A stretch of 12,060 nt of DNA, taken from NCBI GenBank assembly GCA_958349075.1, contig CATWBR010000095.1:1-12060 (forward strand), in the 5' to 3' direction. Below, piece after piece: positions 1 to 7,626 of the stretch. The notes under the pieces are model-generated. The model did not search any database, was not told the origin of the DNA, and saw only the letters and a list, made by a program, of their open reading frames with translations. Numbering within the stretch: position 1 is the first letter of the stretch; the number at the start of each line of letters is the position of its first letter. The translations under genes were made by a program, and so were the position numbers. The DNA is from an uncultured Clostridium sp. (GTDB lineage Bacteria > Bacillota > Clostridia > Lachnospirales > Lachnospiraceae).

Positions 1-43
1 GGTAACAGGTTATACTTAAGTCAGCTAAGAAAGGAGAGAACTT

Positions 44-955
44 ATGGAAAATCGTTTTTTAAATATCTCCATCATGCAGCATACGATATCGGCCGACTTA
101 AGTACCAACCTTAAGGTGATTGGGCAATCCGTGGAGAGCCTGATGATGGGATATGTCAGACCGGAACTGATCGTGGGTGTGGAGTTTGGAATCAGCAAGT
201 CACCTATATCGATAGATGACGAGGCAATTCATTTTCTGGCAGGTCTTGCAAAAAAGCACCGTGTATATCTGGTGCCGGGGACATTCGCCGAAAAGTCGGA
301 GGAGCTGGCAGAAGGGGAGGCGTACAATACCTGCCCCGTTTTTGGCCCCGACGGCACAATGATTTGCCGGTATAGAAAGAAAGTGCCGTTCCGACCGGGG
401 GAGATGTCGGTGCCCAGTAATGAGGAAGAGGATTACTGCATATTTAAAATCCGGGAGAAGGGGATTACGGTAGGGCTTCAGATATGTTATGATCAGTTTT
501 TCCCGGAGATTTCGAGGACTCTGGCCCTGAAGGGGGCGGAACTGATTCTGTGCCCGGCGTTAGACCCGATCGAATACCGTCACGTTCCGGAAATCCTGCC
601 GAGAGCCAGGGCTCTGGAAAATGAACTGTTTTATATATGGACATGCGGAACAGGGCAGTTAGGGGCGTCAACGTGCTGCGGAAATTCGGTTATTGTGGAT
701 CCGGAAGGTCAGGTTCTCATCAAATGTCCCGAGACGCCTGCGCTGGTGACAAGGACGTTAGACTTCTCCCAGGTGGTGCTTAAGAGGGAGTACGGAAGGG
801 ACCAGCATCTGAATTCGCTCCGGTATTTTAATGTACAATATCCGTTTGCAGGCAGGCTGGGTGAGGCACCCGTCTATCAGGGAGCGGGCAGTCTGACGGC
901 GGATAGAAAAGAATATGAGGAAAAGACACGTGGTGTAAGTATGGGGAATTTATAA
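44..955 (+). CDS. Carbon-nitrogen hydrolase (nitrilase superfamily amidase)
   Basis: This 303-residue protein has the three catalytic positions of the nitrilase superfamily: Glu47 in VGVEFG, a Lys at about 112 in the YRKK motif, and nucleophile Cys148 in LQICYDQFFPE. The length fits the single-domain alpha-beta-beta-alpha amidases of the family. Members hydrolyse non-peptide C-N bonds (N-carbamoyl compounds, omega-amides, aliphatic amides) in the cytoplasm; the sequence alone does not fix the substrate. The ATG at 44 is preceded by an AAGGAGAG ribosome site. It is the first gene of a three-gene run with two membrane transport-like proteins, and the gap to the next gene is only 12 bases. I infer that it acts on a compound moved by one of those proteins. 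The promoter is probably left of the window or in its first 40 bases. Family call is firm; substrate unknown. Confidence 0.9.
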   Translation: MENRFLNISIMQHTISADLSTNLKVIGQSVESLMMGYVRPELIVGVEFGISKSPISIDDEAIHFLAGLAKKHRVYLVPGTFAEKSEELAEGEAYNTCPVFGPDGTMICRYRKKVPFRPGEMSVPSNEEEDYCIFKIREKGITVGLQICYDQFFPEISRTLALKGAELILCPALDPIEYRHVPEILPRARALENELFYIWTCGTGQLGASTCCGNSVIVDPEGQVLIKCPETPALVTRTLDFSQVVLKREYGRDQHLNSLRYFNVQYPFAGRLGEAPVYQGAGSLTADRKEYEEKTRGVSMGNL

Positions 956-967
956 GGGGGAAAGGAA

Positions 968-2275
968 ATGGAGAGTACAAAAGGGAAAAATAATTCGGCG
1001 GTTCTGAAATTTCTCCTTTTTTCAGGAATCGGGGCGTTCATGTTTTTCGTCAATGTAAGAATAGGCGGCGTGTCGGTGATACCAATTCAGCATATCATCA
1101 ACTTGATCAAGAAGTTATGCGGGCCTGTAATACCGTATTTTACACTGCTCATGGTCATGGCCGGCGGAATCATGCCGATTATGAACGGAAGCTATAAGAA
1201 ATCTAAATTTAATTTTGCATTTACAATCATTAAGCTGTTCGGCACCGTGATCGGTTTTATGGCGGTTTTCAATATAGGGCCGGCGGCAGTTATGAGAGCC
1301 GATATGATTCCGTTTTTATATAACAGCGTGGTCATACCGATTGCACTGATGATTCCAGTGACCGGAATTGCCTACGTATTGCTTCTGAATTTTGGACTGG
1401 TAGAATTTATCAGCGCATTCATGCAGCCAATTATGAGAAAAATATGGAAAACACCGGGGGAGAGCGCAATTGATGCGGTTGTATCATTTTCAGGCGGCTA
1501 TGCCCTGGCAGTGCTTCTGACAAACGACCTGTATAAAAAAGGAGTGTACAGCGCAAAGGAGAGTGTGATCATAGCCACCGGATTTTCGACAGTATCTATC
1601 TCATTCCTGATCGTTATTGCAAATACCCTTGGTTTTATGGAGCACTGGACCCTGTATTTCTTCGCCTGCTTTTTTGTAACCTTCCTTGTGACTGCTCTTA
1701 CAGCGCGTATTTATCCGATTGCAAAGATTCCGAACGATTATTACGAAAAGAAGGCGGAAAGCACAATGGATTACAGCGAGCCGCTGCTGAAACGCGCCTA
1801 CCATGCAGGCGTTAAACAGGCCCGGGAGGCGAAACCATTATCCTACTACCTGAAAGATTACTATATGGGAGATGCAATCAAGATGTCGTCCGCTGTTACG
1901 GCAAGTATCCTGGTAATCGGCCTGCTCGGTATGCTGATTGCAGAATATACACCTCTCTTTGATGTGGTCGGGTATCTTTTTTACCCGGTGACCTGGCTTT
2001 TGCACCTGCCGGAACCGATGCTGGCCGCAAAGGCGGCAGCCATCGAAATTGCGGAGATGTTCCTGCCGTCCATGCTGGTAGTGGAGAGCGCAATGGTAAC
2101 AAAGTTTACGATTGCAGTGACGAGTGTATCGGCTATCCTGTTTTTCTCAGCCTCCATTCCCTGCCTGCTGTCCACAGATATCCCGATTAAGATGAAGGAT
2201 ATCTTTCTGATTTGGTTTGAAAGGACGGTTCTGTCACTGATTATGGCCGCGGCCATCGGTTTTATTTTCTTCTGA
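968..2275 (+). CDS. YjiH family membrane protein with nucleoside-recognition (GATE) domain
   Basis: This 435-residue polytopic protein has many hydrophobic segments (roughly 15-32, 55-72, 84-102, 117-142, 200-246, 310-330, 335-355 and 405-434). A polar cytoplasmic-looking loop lies at about 250-305. The central stretch around 160-210 has the pattern ESAID...SFSGGYALAVLL...KESVIIATGFSTVS, which I recognise as typical of YjiH/GATE-domain proteins. The family is thought to move or sense small molecules, but its substrates are poorly defined, and the name 'nucleoside recognition' is historical. It lies 12 bases after the amidase gene with a GGGGAAAGGA ribosome site and 13 bases before the DMT permease gene, so the three are probably co-transcribed. 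I infer that it is a transporter for the amidase substrate or product. Family assignment is fairly sure; function is open. Confidence 0.85.
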   Translation: MESTKGKNNSAVLKFLLFSGIGAFMFFVNVRIGGVSVIPIQHIINLIKKLCGPVIPYFTLLMVMAGGIMPIMNGSYKKSKFNFAFTIIKLFGTVIGFMAVFNIGPAAVMRADMIPFLYNSVVIPIALMIPVTGIAYVLLLNFGLVEFISAFMQPIMRKIWKTPGESAIDAVVSFSGGYALAVLLTNDLYKKGVYSAKESVIIATGFSTVSISFLIVIANTLGFMEHWTLYFFACFFVTFLVTALTARIYPIAKIPNDYYEKKAESTMDYSEPLLKRAYHAGVKQAREAKPLSYYLKDYYMGDAIKMSSAVTASILVIGLLGMLIAEYTPLFDVVGYLFYPVTWLLHLPEPMLAAKAAAIEIAEMFLPSMLVVESAMVTKFTIAVTSVSAILFFSASIPCLLSTDIPIKMKDIFLIWFERTVLSLIMAAAIGFIFF

Positions 2276-2288
2276 GGCGGCAGATAAA

Positions 2289-3227
2289 ATGAAAAAGGAA
2301 AATGTATCGTATTTTCGGGGTGTTGTTCTGGTACTTCTGTCCGCACTGATGTTTGGGGTTACTCCGGTCATAGGAAAACTCAGTTACGAAAATGGATGTA
2401 ACCCGGTCATGCTGGCATTTTTAAGAAGTTTTCTTGCCATCCCGTTTCTGGCGGTGATTATGAAAATGCGGAATCTCTCTTTTGCCATCAACAGAAAAGT
2501 GGCTGTGTCGGCGGCCGTGGCGGGGGTGTTCGGAACCGCCCTCACGGTGTTGACGCTCTATCTGTCCTACATTTTCATACCGGTCGGGACGGCGACGACG
2601 CTCCACTTCCTCTATCCAGCCTTTGTCATGGCGGCAAGTATCATTTTTTTTCGTGAAAGAATGACGGGATACAAGGCGGTCTCCCTCCTTCTGTCTCTCT
2701 GCGGCGTGGTAACGTTTGCCGGAAAAGGAGGGGCTTGCACGGGAATTATTCTCGCCCTGGTATCGGCTGTATCCTATGCATTTTATACTGTCTATCTGGA
2801 CAGAAGTATACTGAAGCAGATGGATAGCCTGAAAGTGAATTTCTATACTTCCCTGTTCATGTCGGCGGCGATGTTTGCGGCAGGAGCCGTGAGCGGTCAG
2901 TTCACTCTCGGTCTGACACCGGCCGGCTGGCTGTGCAGCCTGGCGGTGTCCATTCTCGCCTCCGTAATCGGAGTGACCTGTTTTCAGGCCGGAGTAAGGC
3001 GGATTGGAGCGGTCAGTACAGGAATGTACAGCCTGCTGGAACCGGTCAGCAGCCTGGCTGCAGGGGCGTTATTTCTGGGAGAACGGGTGCCTCCGGCCGG
3101 TATACTGGGGTGCTGTTTTATCCTGGCCTCCCTGCTCATCTACAGCCGCCGCTGTACCGGAGCGGCCAATGGCGGGAAAGAACAGAACAAAAAAATATCC
3201 GTGAAGAGTGCGTTTCAAAGGCCATAG
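2289..3227 (+). CDS. EamA/DMT superfamily permease
   Basis: This 312-residue protein has about ten predicted membrane helices arranged as two EamA repeats, roughly residues 9-137 and 146-287. The first repeat shows the typical start (LVLLSALMFGVTPVIGKL, then a PVMLAFLRSFLAIPF-like second helix). The second ends with the LEPVSSLAAGALFLGERV signature common to drug/metabolite transporters. Members export or import amino acids, nucleotide-like compounds or other small metabolites. The C-terminal tail after residue 288 is basic and polar, likely cytoplasmic. A weak GAGG ribosome site overlaps the stop of the upstream gene, which suggests translational coupling. Its TAG stop sits in the loop of a 14-bp hairpin. 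As the last gene of the operon it may export the product of the amidase; this is inference from position only. Confidence 0.9.
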   Translation: MKKENVSYFRGVVLVLLSALMFGVTPVIGKLSYENGCNPVMLAFLRSFLAIPFLAVIMKMRNLSFAINRKVAVSAAVAGVFGTALTVLTLYLSYIFIPVGTATTLHFLYPAFVMAASIIFFRERMTGYKAVSLLLSLCGVVTFAGKGGACTGIILALVSAVSYAFYTVYLDRSILKQMDSLKVNFYTSLFMSAAMFAAGAVSGQFTLGLTPAGWLCSLAVSILASVIGVTCFQAGVRRIGAVSTGMYSLLEPVSSLAAGALFLGERVPPAGILGCCFILASLLIYSRRCTGAANGGKEQNKKISVKSAFQRP

Positions 3228-3242
3228 CGGCTTTTGAGACGC
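3210..3242 (+). terminator. Hairpin overlapping the 3' end of the DMT permease gene
   Basis: The arms 3210-3223 (GCGTTTCAAAGGCC) and 3229-3242 (GGCTTTTGAGACGC) pair over 14 positions with two G-U pairs, leaving a 5-base loop. The stop codon at 3225-3227 lies in that loop. No clear T-tract follows, so this may be a weak terminator or a 3'-end stabiliser rather than a standard intrinsic terminator. Confidence 0.5.
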
Positions 3243-3273
3243 ATTCTGCGCTCTGGGTGACATTTATTGTCTA

Positions 3274-3302
3274 TTGTCAAGCCGCGGTGTGGGCAGTATA
3301 AT
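3274..3302 (+). promoter_or_regulatory. Sigma-A type promoter of the M15 peptidase gene
   Basis: A TTGTCA -35 box (3274-3279) is separated by exactly 17 bases from a perfect TATAAT -10 box (3297-3302). Transcription would begin near 3309, giving a leader of about 52 bases before the ATG at 3361. It shows that the peptidase is transcribed independently of the permease operon upstream. Confidence 0.85.
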
Positions 3303-3360
3303 TAGAGGCAAAATGCAATAAAGACAAAGCCGGATGAAAAACGGAGGAGCATACAAAAGA

Positions 3361-4584
3361 ATGGATAACAGAGACGGACGGGGAATGCATGAGGAAGACC
3401 GGGAGATAAAAGGGCCGGGGACAGAAACGCCGGAGATGAAAGAGCAGACTTTGGACGGGCCGGTAACAGGAGGACGCGTTATTGGAGGCCTGGAAACAGA
3501 AGAATGTGTTATAGAAGACCCGGAAACAGAAGGACTTGATATAGAAGATCTTGATATAGAGGACCTTGATATAGAAGATTTGGATTTGGAAGACCTCGGC
3601 CGGGAAGCTCTGAACGGCTCAGGCCGGGGCGGCCGGTTTAATACAACATGGCTGCTGGCAGGAATTCTAGCCGTTCTTCTGGCTGCGGCCGCCGTAATCT
3701 ATATGAATCAAAAGAGTGATACGGGCGGCCGGACAAACGGAGCGGGAGGAGAGAGTGTGGAAGACGGGACCGGGTCAACAGCTTCACTGCCCTCAGGGAC
3801 CGGGGAAAACGGTACGGAAACAGAGAATGAAACGAAAACGGAAGCCGAAACGGAGGAAACGGAACCCGAAACCGAAACCGAGGAAACGACGGAGGCTGCT
3901 CCCATGCAGCTTGAGAGTTTAAGCGGACTGGCGCCAGGGACGATTCTTGAACCGGAGCAGATTAATTTCGACGATCTCAGCCGGTATTTCATGAGCTGGA
4001 AAATTGAGGAGGGCGACAACCTGTATGACAGGATTAACGGCAAATCTTACCGGGCCAATGACTACGTTCCGCTTAGTTCCCTGCGCTACCTGAAGATGCC
4101 TCATTATAATTTCAAGGGCCAGATCCAGGTGGGAGAGATGATTGTCAACAAGGATATCCAGGAGGACGTTTTCAGTATCTTTACCGAGCTGTTTAAGGCG
4201 AAGTATCAGATTCAGTCCATGTATCTGGTTGACAATTACTGGACCGGGGACGCCGAGACGTCGGATTCTGCATCCATTGATGAGAATAATACGTCGGCAT
4301 TTTGTTACAGGGAGATTTCCGGAGGCGGCAGCCTGTCTAACCACGCCTACGGCAGGGCAATCGACCTGAACCCGCAGCAGAACCCGTATGTTTCCTACTC
4401 ATCCGGGTCGCCGAGATGGTCGCATTCCAATGCCAATGATTATATCGCAAGGGACACGGGGCTGCCCCATGTGATAACCCATGAGGATTTAGCCTACAAA
4501 TTGTTTACAAAGCACGGTTTCCGCTGGGGTGGGGACTGGAATACGCCGAAGGATTACCAGCATTTTGATAAGAACAACAAGTGA
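3361..4584 (+). CDS. Membrane-anchored M15 family peptidase (VanY/CwlK-like) with N-terminal DIEDL repeats
   Basis: This 407-residue protein has four parts. Residues 1-92 are an acidic, low-complexity and presumably cytoplasmic region with four DIEDL-type repeats at about 60-79. One membrane helix follows at about 96-115. Residues 116-180 form an extracytoplasmic linker rich in Thr and Glu. The C-terminal catalytic domain has SNHAYGRAID (His328, Asp335) and WGGDW....DYQHF (Asp398, His401). These match the zinc ligands and catalytic acid of M15 peptidases, which cut D-Ala-D-Ala or L-Ala-D-Glu bonds of peptidoglycan; the motif spacing looks closest to the M15C/CwlK type. An in-frame ATG at 3334 exists, but GGAGGAG at 3343-3349 points to the ATG at 3361. 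The N-terminal repeats are unusual for this family. Confidence 0.87.
   Translation: MDNRDGRGMHEEDREIKGPGTETPEMKEQTLDGPVTGGRVIGGLETEECVIEDPETEGLDIEDLDIEDLDIEDLDLEDLGREALNGSGRGGRFNTTWLLAGILAVLLAAAAVIYMNQKSDTGGRTNGAGGESVEDGTGSTASLPSGTGENGTETENETKTEAETEETEPETETEETTEAAPMQLESLSGLAPGTILEPEQINFDDLSRYFMSWKIEEGDNLYDRINGKSYRANDYVPLSSLRYLKMPHYNFKGQIQVGEMIVNKDIQEDVFSIFTELFKAKYQIQSMYLVDNYWTGDAETSDSASIDENNTSAFCYREISGGGSLSNHAYGRAIDLNPQQNPYVSYSSGSPRWSHSNANDYIARDTGLPHVITHEDLAYKLFTKHGFRWGGDWNTPKDYQHFDKNNK
3538..3597 (+). repeat. Four 15-base tandem units encoding DIEDL/DLEDL
   Basis: Four in-frame 15-base units (3538-3552, 3553-3567, 3568-3582, 3583-3597) encode DIEDL three times and then DLEDL. Units differ mainly at third codon positions, so the peptide is kept more strictly than the DNA. 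They lie in the predicted cytoplasmic tail of the M15 peptidase, just before its membrane helix. Confidence 0.9.
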
Positions 4585-4607
4585 TTTTAAAGAAGCATCA
4601 GGGCATT

Positions 4608-4636
4608 CACAGTCAAATGAAGCCCGCCGGACTGTG
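4608..4636 (+). promoter_or_regulatory. Inverted repeat upstream of the AraC-family gene
   Basis: CACAGTC (4608-4614) and GACTGTG (4630-4636) are perfect inverted copies 15 bases apart, in the 82-base gap before the regulator. This could be an autoregulatory operator or a small leader hairpin. Seven-base arms can arise by chance, so confidence is low. I found no good promoter in this gap. Confidence 0.3.
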
Positions 4637-4666
4637 ATATTCTGTGTGTACAGGAGGTGCTTATCA

Positions 4667-5575
4667 ATGCATGCATGGGAACAGATACAACTGACAATCG
4701 ATTTTATTGAAGAACATCTGGGAGAAGAGCTTAGTATCAAAGAGCTGGCGGATCTCGCCTGCCTGTCACCGTTTTACTATCAGAGGCTGTTTGGCCGTTT
4801 GGTGAAAAAGCCGGTTGCCGAATACATCAGGCTGAGAAGAATGGCAAAGGCGATAGACGCCCTTCTTCAGAGAGACAGGAGAATTCTGGATATTGCGGTG
4901 GAACTGGGTTTTTCTTCACACGAACATTTCACACGGACCTTTAAATCCACCTTCGGCATGACGCCGGAGGAGTACCGCAGCAGCCCGGGGCCGCTCAACC
5001 GGATGACAAAGCCGGAGCTGATGCTCCAATACACCCTGGTTGATGAGGGAGTTCCGCTTATTACGGATGGAATCGTCCTGGAGATTGACCGGAGACAGGT
5101 GAAAGAGCCGGTAGTCTACACGGGGATGGAGAAAAAGATGCCCGTCCGTTTCATGTATGGCCTGGGAACGGAGTCGGGAGTAGACCCTCTTGATACGCTC
5201 TGGAGAGATTTTCACAGCAGGAAAGAGGCAGCGGGAGGCGTGTTCGGCCAGGAGGAACTGGGAGCCGCCTATCCATGTGAAGAAAAAGATTTTTTCCTCT
5301 ACTTTGCAGGGGCCAGGGCCGGGAAGGATATGAAGTCTTACGGTTATAAAGAGTGGGAACTGCCGCAGGGAGAGTATATTGTCTGCACCTTTGAGGCGGA
5401 AGATTTTGAAGCTCTCGTCATGGACATCCTGTACAAGGCGGAACAGTATCTGTATAATGTATGGCTCCCGCGCCATAAGCTTAAGACGGAACCGTTCTGT
5501 GCGGAACGGTATGCCAGCCACAGCCCGGAGACCACAAAAATGGAAGTGTGGCTGAAGGTGGCGGAACCGGATTGA
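4667..5575 (+). CDS. AraC family transcriptional regulator with GyrI-like effector domain
   Basis: From the ATG at 4667 the protein has 302 residues. The frame is open upstream to 4529, but that would overlap the peptidase gene, and AGGAGG at 4652-4657 clearly serves the 4667 start. Residues 1-102 form the AraC DNA-binding domain with two helix-turn-helix units. The first is at about 24-43 (SIKELADLACLSPFYYQRLF). The second is at about 72-90, ending with the hallmark GFSSHEHFTRTFKSTFGMTPEEYR. The remaining 190 or so residues resemble the GyrI-like small-molecule-binding domain of SoxS/Rob/BmrR-type regulators. The HTH is therefore N-terminal, unlike in AraC itself. The inducer and targets are unknown; the adjacent peptidase gene is a possible target. 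It ends just before a strong terminator. Confidence 0.9.
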   Translation: MHAWEQIQLTIDFIEEHLGEELSIKELADLACLSPFYYQRLFGRLVKKPVAEYIRLRRMAKAIDALLQRDRRILDIAVELGFSSHEHFTRTFKSTFGMTPEEYRSSPGPLNRMTKPELMLQYTLVDEGVPLITDGIVLEIDRRQVKEPVVYTGMEKKMPVRFMYGLGTESGVDPLDTLWRDFHSRKEAAGGVFGQEELGAAYPCEEKDFFLYFAGARAGKDMKSYGYKEWELPQGEYIVCTFEAEDFEALVMDILYKAEQYLYNVWLPRHKLKTEPFCAERYASHSPETTKMEVWLKVAEPD

Positions 5576-5653
5576 ATAAAAAGTTAATCATGTAATTAAA
5601 ATGGAGGGGACTGCGGTAGTGCGCGCTGCGTGCGAAGGCTATGACCCCTAAAG

Positions 5654-5689
5654 CGAATAAAGAGTCTGCCCCGGCAGACTCTTTATTCG
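5654..5689. terminator. Bidirectional intrinsic terminator between convergent genes
   Basis: CGAATAAAGAGTCTGCC (5654-5670) and its perfect complement (5673-5689) make a 17-bp stem with a 2-base loop. TTTT follows on the plus side and a short TTT on the minus side. It lies between the converging araC-type gene and the ATPase gene, so it probably stops transcription from both. The remaining bases of 5576-5747 hold nothing else that I recognise. Confidence 0.85.
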
Positions 5690-5747
5690 TTTTCCGGACG
5701 GGCTTAACCCTGCACGGAGATCAATATTTAATTCCTGAAAATAAAGC

Positions 5748-7622
5748 TTATATCTGAATCAGATTATGCTCTACTCCCGCTTCCTTCAGAATCCGTCCTT
5801 CCCTCTTATGGCAGGTAAAGACAATAATCTGTCCGTCGTAGGCCCTGGACAGCCAGGTCAGGGCGGTGCGCAGCCTGTCGTCGTCGTAGAGCACGAAGCT
5901 GTCGTCAAAGACGAGAGGCATTCTGTCATCCCCGTTCTGTATAAACTTGGCGGCAGCCAGCCTCAGAGCCAGATAAATCTGGTCTGCGGTTCCACTGCTG
6001 ACCTGTTCCAGGGGAATCAGCTTTTTCTTTGTATTCAGGAAGGCGTTCAGGTTCTCATCAATACTGATGCTTGTATAGATACCTCCGGTGATTTCGCTGA
6101 TAAGCTCCGAAGTGGTCTTGTTCAAATAGAGTCCAAAGGAATCACGTATGGACATGGACAGCTCCTGCATCGTTTCCTGGGCCAGATCGATTGCGGCGAT
6201 ATCCTGGCGCAGCCTGTCATTTTCCGTGATAATCCGTTTCAGGGCCGCGGCCCTGTCCTTGCAGTCGGTCAGGTGCTCCAGCTTTTTCTCCAGTTCCCAC
6301 TGGATGCGCTGCTGCTGTTCAATGACCTCGCTGCAGTTATTCTGCTGCTCGCGCAGGGTGGATATTTTTTCTGTCTGCAGTTTCAGGGTTTCTTCCGACT
6401 TTTTCATCATCTGGCAGAGCCTGGTAAACTCGGAAAGGCGGACGCGCAGCGCTTCCATGGCCTCGGCCGTGATGGAGCTGTCGCCCAGATGACGCTTGAA
6501 AATCTCCGACAGGGTGGCCGTGCAGAGTTTGGCCTCCTTAATATGGCGCTTTCTGCGAAACAGTGTGAACAGGCCTCCTGCAAGCGAGAGTACCGCCCCG
6601 GCCCCCAGGGCCAGACCGGCAGTATAAGGATCGACGCCGACTGGCAGGACCGGCAGCAGGGTATTGTACGGATAGAAATACCAGTACAGGGAGTGCACGG
6701 AGCCAATGGCCAGTGCTGCGGCCAAAACACAGAGCATCACTGGAAGCATCCGGCCGGATTTGCTTTCTGCAACTTCCTTTGACTCCGTGTAATAGCTGTA
6801 AATCTCCTCCGCATTATTCAGATATGTGGCGATAGAGGCCTCGTCCGAGAACTCATAATCGTCGAGCATCTGGCGTCCGCGGAGAACTTTATCGGCCAGA
6901 TCGTCCTTTTCCTGCTGGTTTAATTCGATCTCCTCCTTGACGGAATCACGCTTTTTAACGTATTCCTGCATCTGATTTTCATACTCGGGGGAGGAAATTT
7001 CTTTTTCAATGTTCCTTATCTCGCTTAAGAGCATCGTATAGGTTCTGGCGGCCTCCGGGCTTAACTGGGTTTCCAACTGTTTTTTCTGCCCTTTTAAGTA
7101 GGAGGTTGCCTTTGTGATATTCAGGGCCATATTGCCGGAGGTATTCATGTTGGCAATATAGTTTTTAAGTTCGGAGATCATACCGTCCTCGGTGGCGCTT
7201 TTGAGCTGGCTGATGCTGATGGTGTTATTGTAGGCCGTCTCACTTAAACCTCCCAGCAGCTCGTCCATAAAGGCCCTGGTCGGTTCCACCTCTTTGCCGA
7301 GGGTTTCATTGACAATGATAAACTCTTTCTTGTTCTTCTGAAAACTCCGCTCAATGCGGTAGATGATGCCGTCGGATTCCAGGCGGAGCTGGCCCTCATA
7401 GGTGCCGCTGTTCTCCCATGGCTCATATTTGCTGTAAATGTCCGTCCTTGCCGCCCTGCCTCTCTGGCGTTCAATGCCAAAGAGCATTCCCCGGATAAAG
7501 GTGTGTATCGTGGACTTGCCGGCTTCGTTCTTGCCATAGACAATGTTGAGGCCATTCTCAAAGGAGACGGTCGTATTATGAAATTTACCAAAACCGCTTA
7601 TGTATAAATCCAGAAAACGCAC
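5748..7622 (-). CDS. YhaN/SbcC-like AAA ATPase with a transmembrane hairpin
   Basis: From the likely GTG start at 7622 the protein has 624 residues. The Walker A motif is GKNEAGKST at about 30-38. The ABC-type signature is SSGTADQIYLALR from about 542. The Walker B is LVFDDSF at about 571-576, with a late His (TCHKRE) near 605. Between the two ATPase halves lie coiled-coil stretches (about 190-290 and 375-500) flanking two hydrophobic helices at about 292-316 and 333-355. There is no CxxC zinc hook. The build resembles the YhaN ATPase of Bacillus, a Rad50/SbcC relative, but is clearly shorter than typical SbcC. The GTG is chosen over two ATGs because AAAGGAG sits 8 bases before it. It follows the nuclease gene by 4 bases, so the pair probably forms a DNA end-processing complex, here possibly held at the membrane. 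Confidence 0.87.
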   Translation of the reverse strand: MRFLDLYISGFGKFHNTTVSFENGLNIVYGKNEAGKSTIHTFIRGMLFGIERQRGRAARTDIYSKYEPWENSGTYEGQLRLESDGIIYRIERSFQKNKKEFIIVNETLGKEVEPTRAFMDELLGGLSETAYNNTISISQLKSATEDGMISELKNYIANMNTSGNMALNITKATSYLKGQKKQLETQLSPEAARTYTMLLSEIRNIEKEISSPEYENQMQEYVKKRDSVKEEIELNQQEKDDLADKVLRGRQMLDDYEFSDEASIATYLNNAEEIYSYYTESKEVAESKSGRMLPVMLCVLAAALAIGSVHSLYWYFYPYNTLLPVLPVGVDPYTAGLALGAGAVLSLAGGLFTLFRRKRHIKEAKLCTATLSEIFKRHLGDSSITAEAMEALRVRLSEFTRLCQMMKKSEETLKLQTEKISTLREQQNNCSEVIEQQQRIQWELEKKLEHLTDCKDRAAALKRIITENDRLRQDIAAIDLAQETMQELSMSIRDSFGLYLNKTTSELISEITGGIYTSISIDENLNAFLNTKKKLIPLEQVSSGTADQIYLALRLAAAKFIQNGDDRMPLVFDDSFVLYDDDRLRTALTWLSRAYDGQIIVFTCHKREGRILKEAGVEHNLIQI

Positions 7623-7626
7623 TTTG

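Noticed and set aside
4529..4666. N-terminal extension of the AraC-type protein
   Set aside because: It would overlap the 3' end of the peptidase gene, and AGGAGG at 4652-4657 clearly serves the ATG at 4667.
5766..6782. Long plus-strand open frame opposite the ATPase gene
   Set aside because: It is antisense to a gene with clear Walker A, signature and Walker B motifs. Its own translation shows no recognisable domain or ribosome site.
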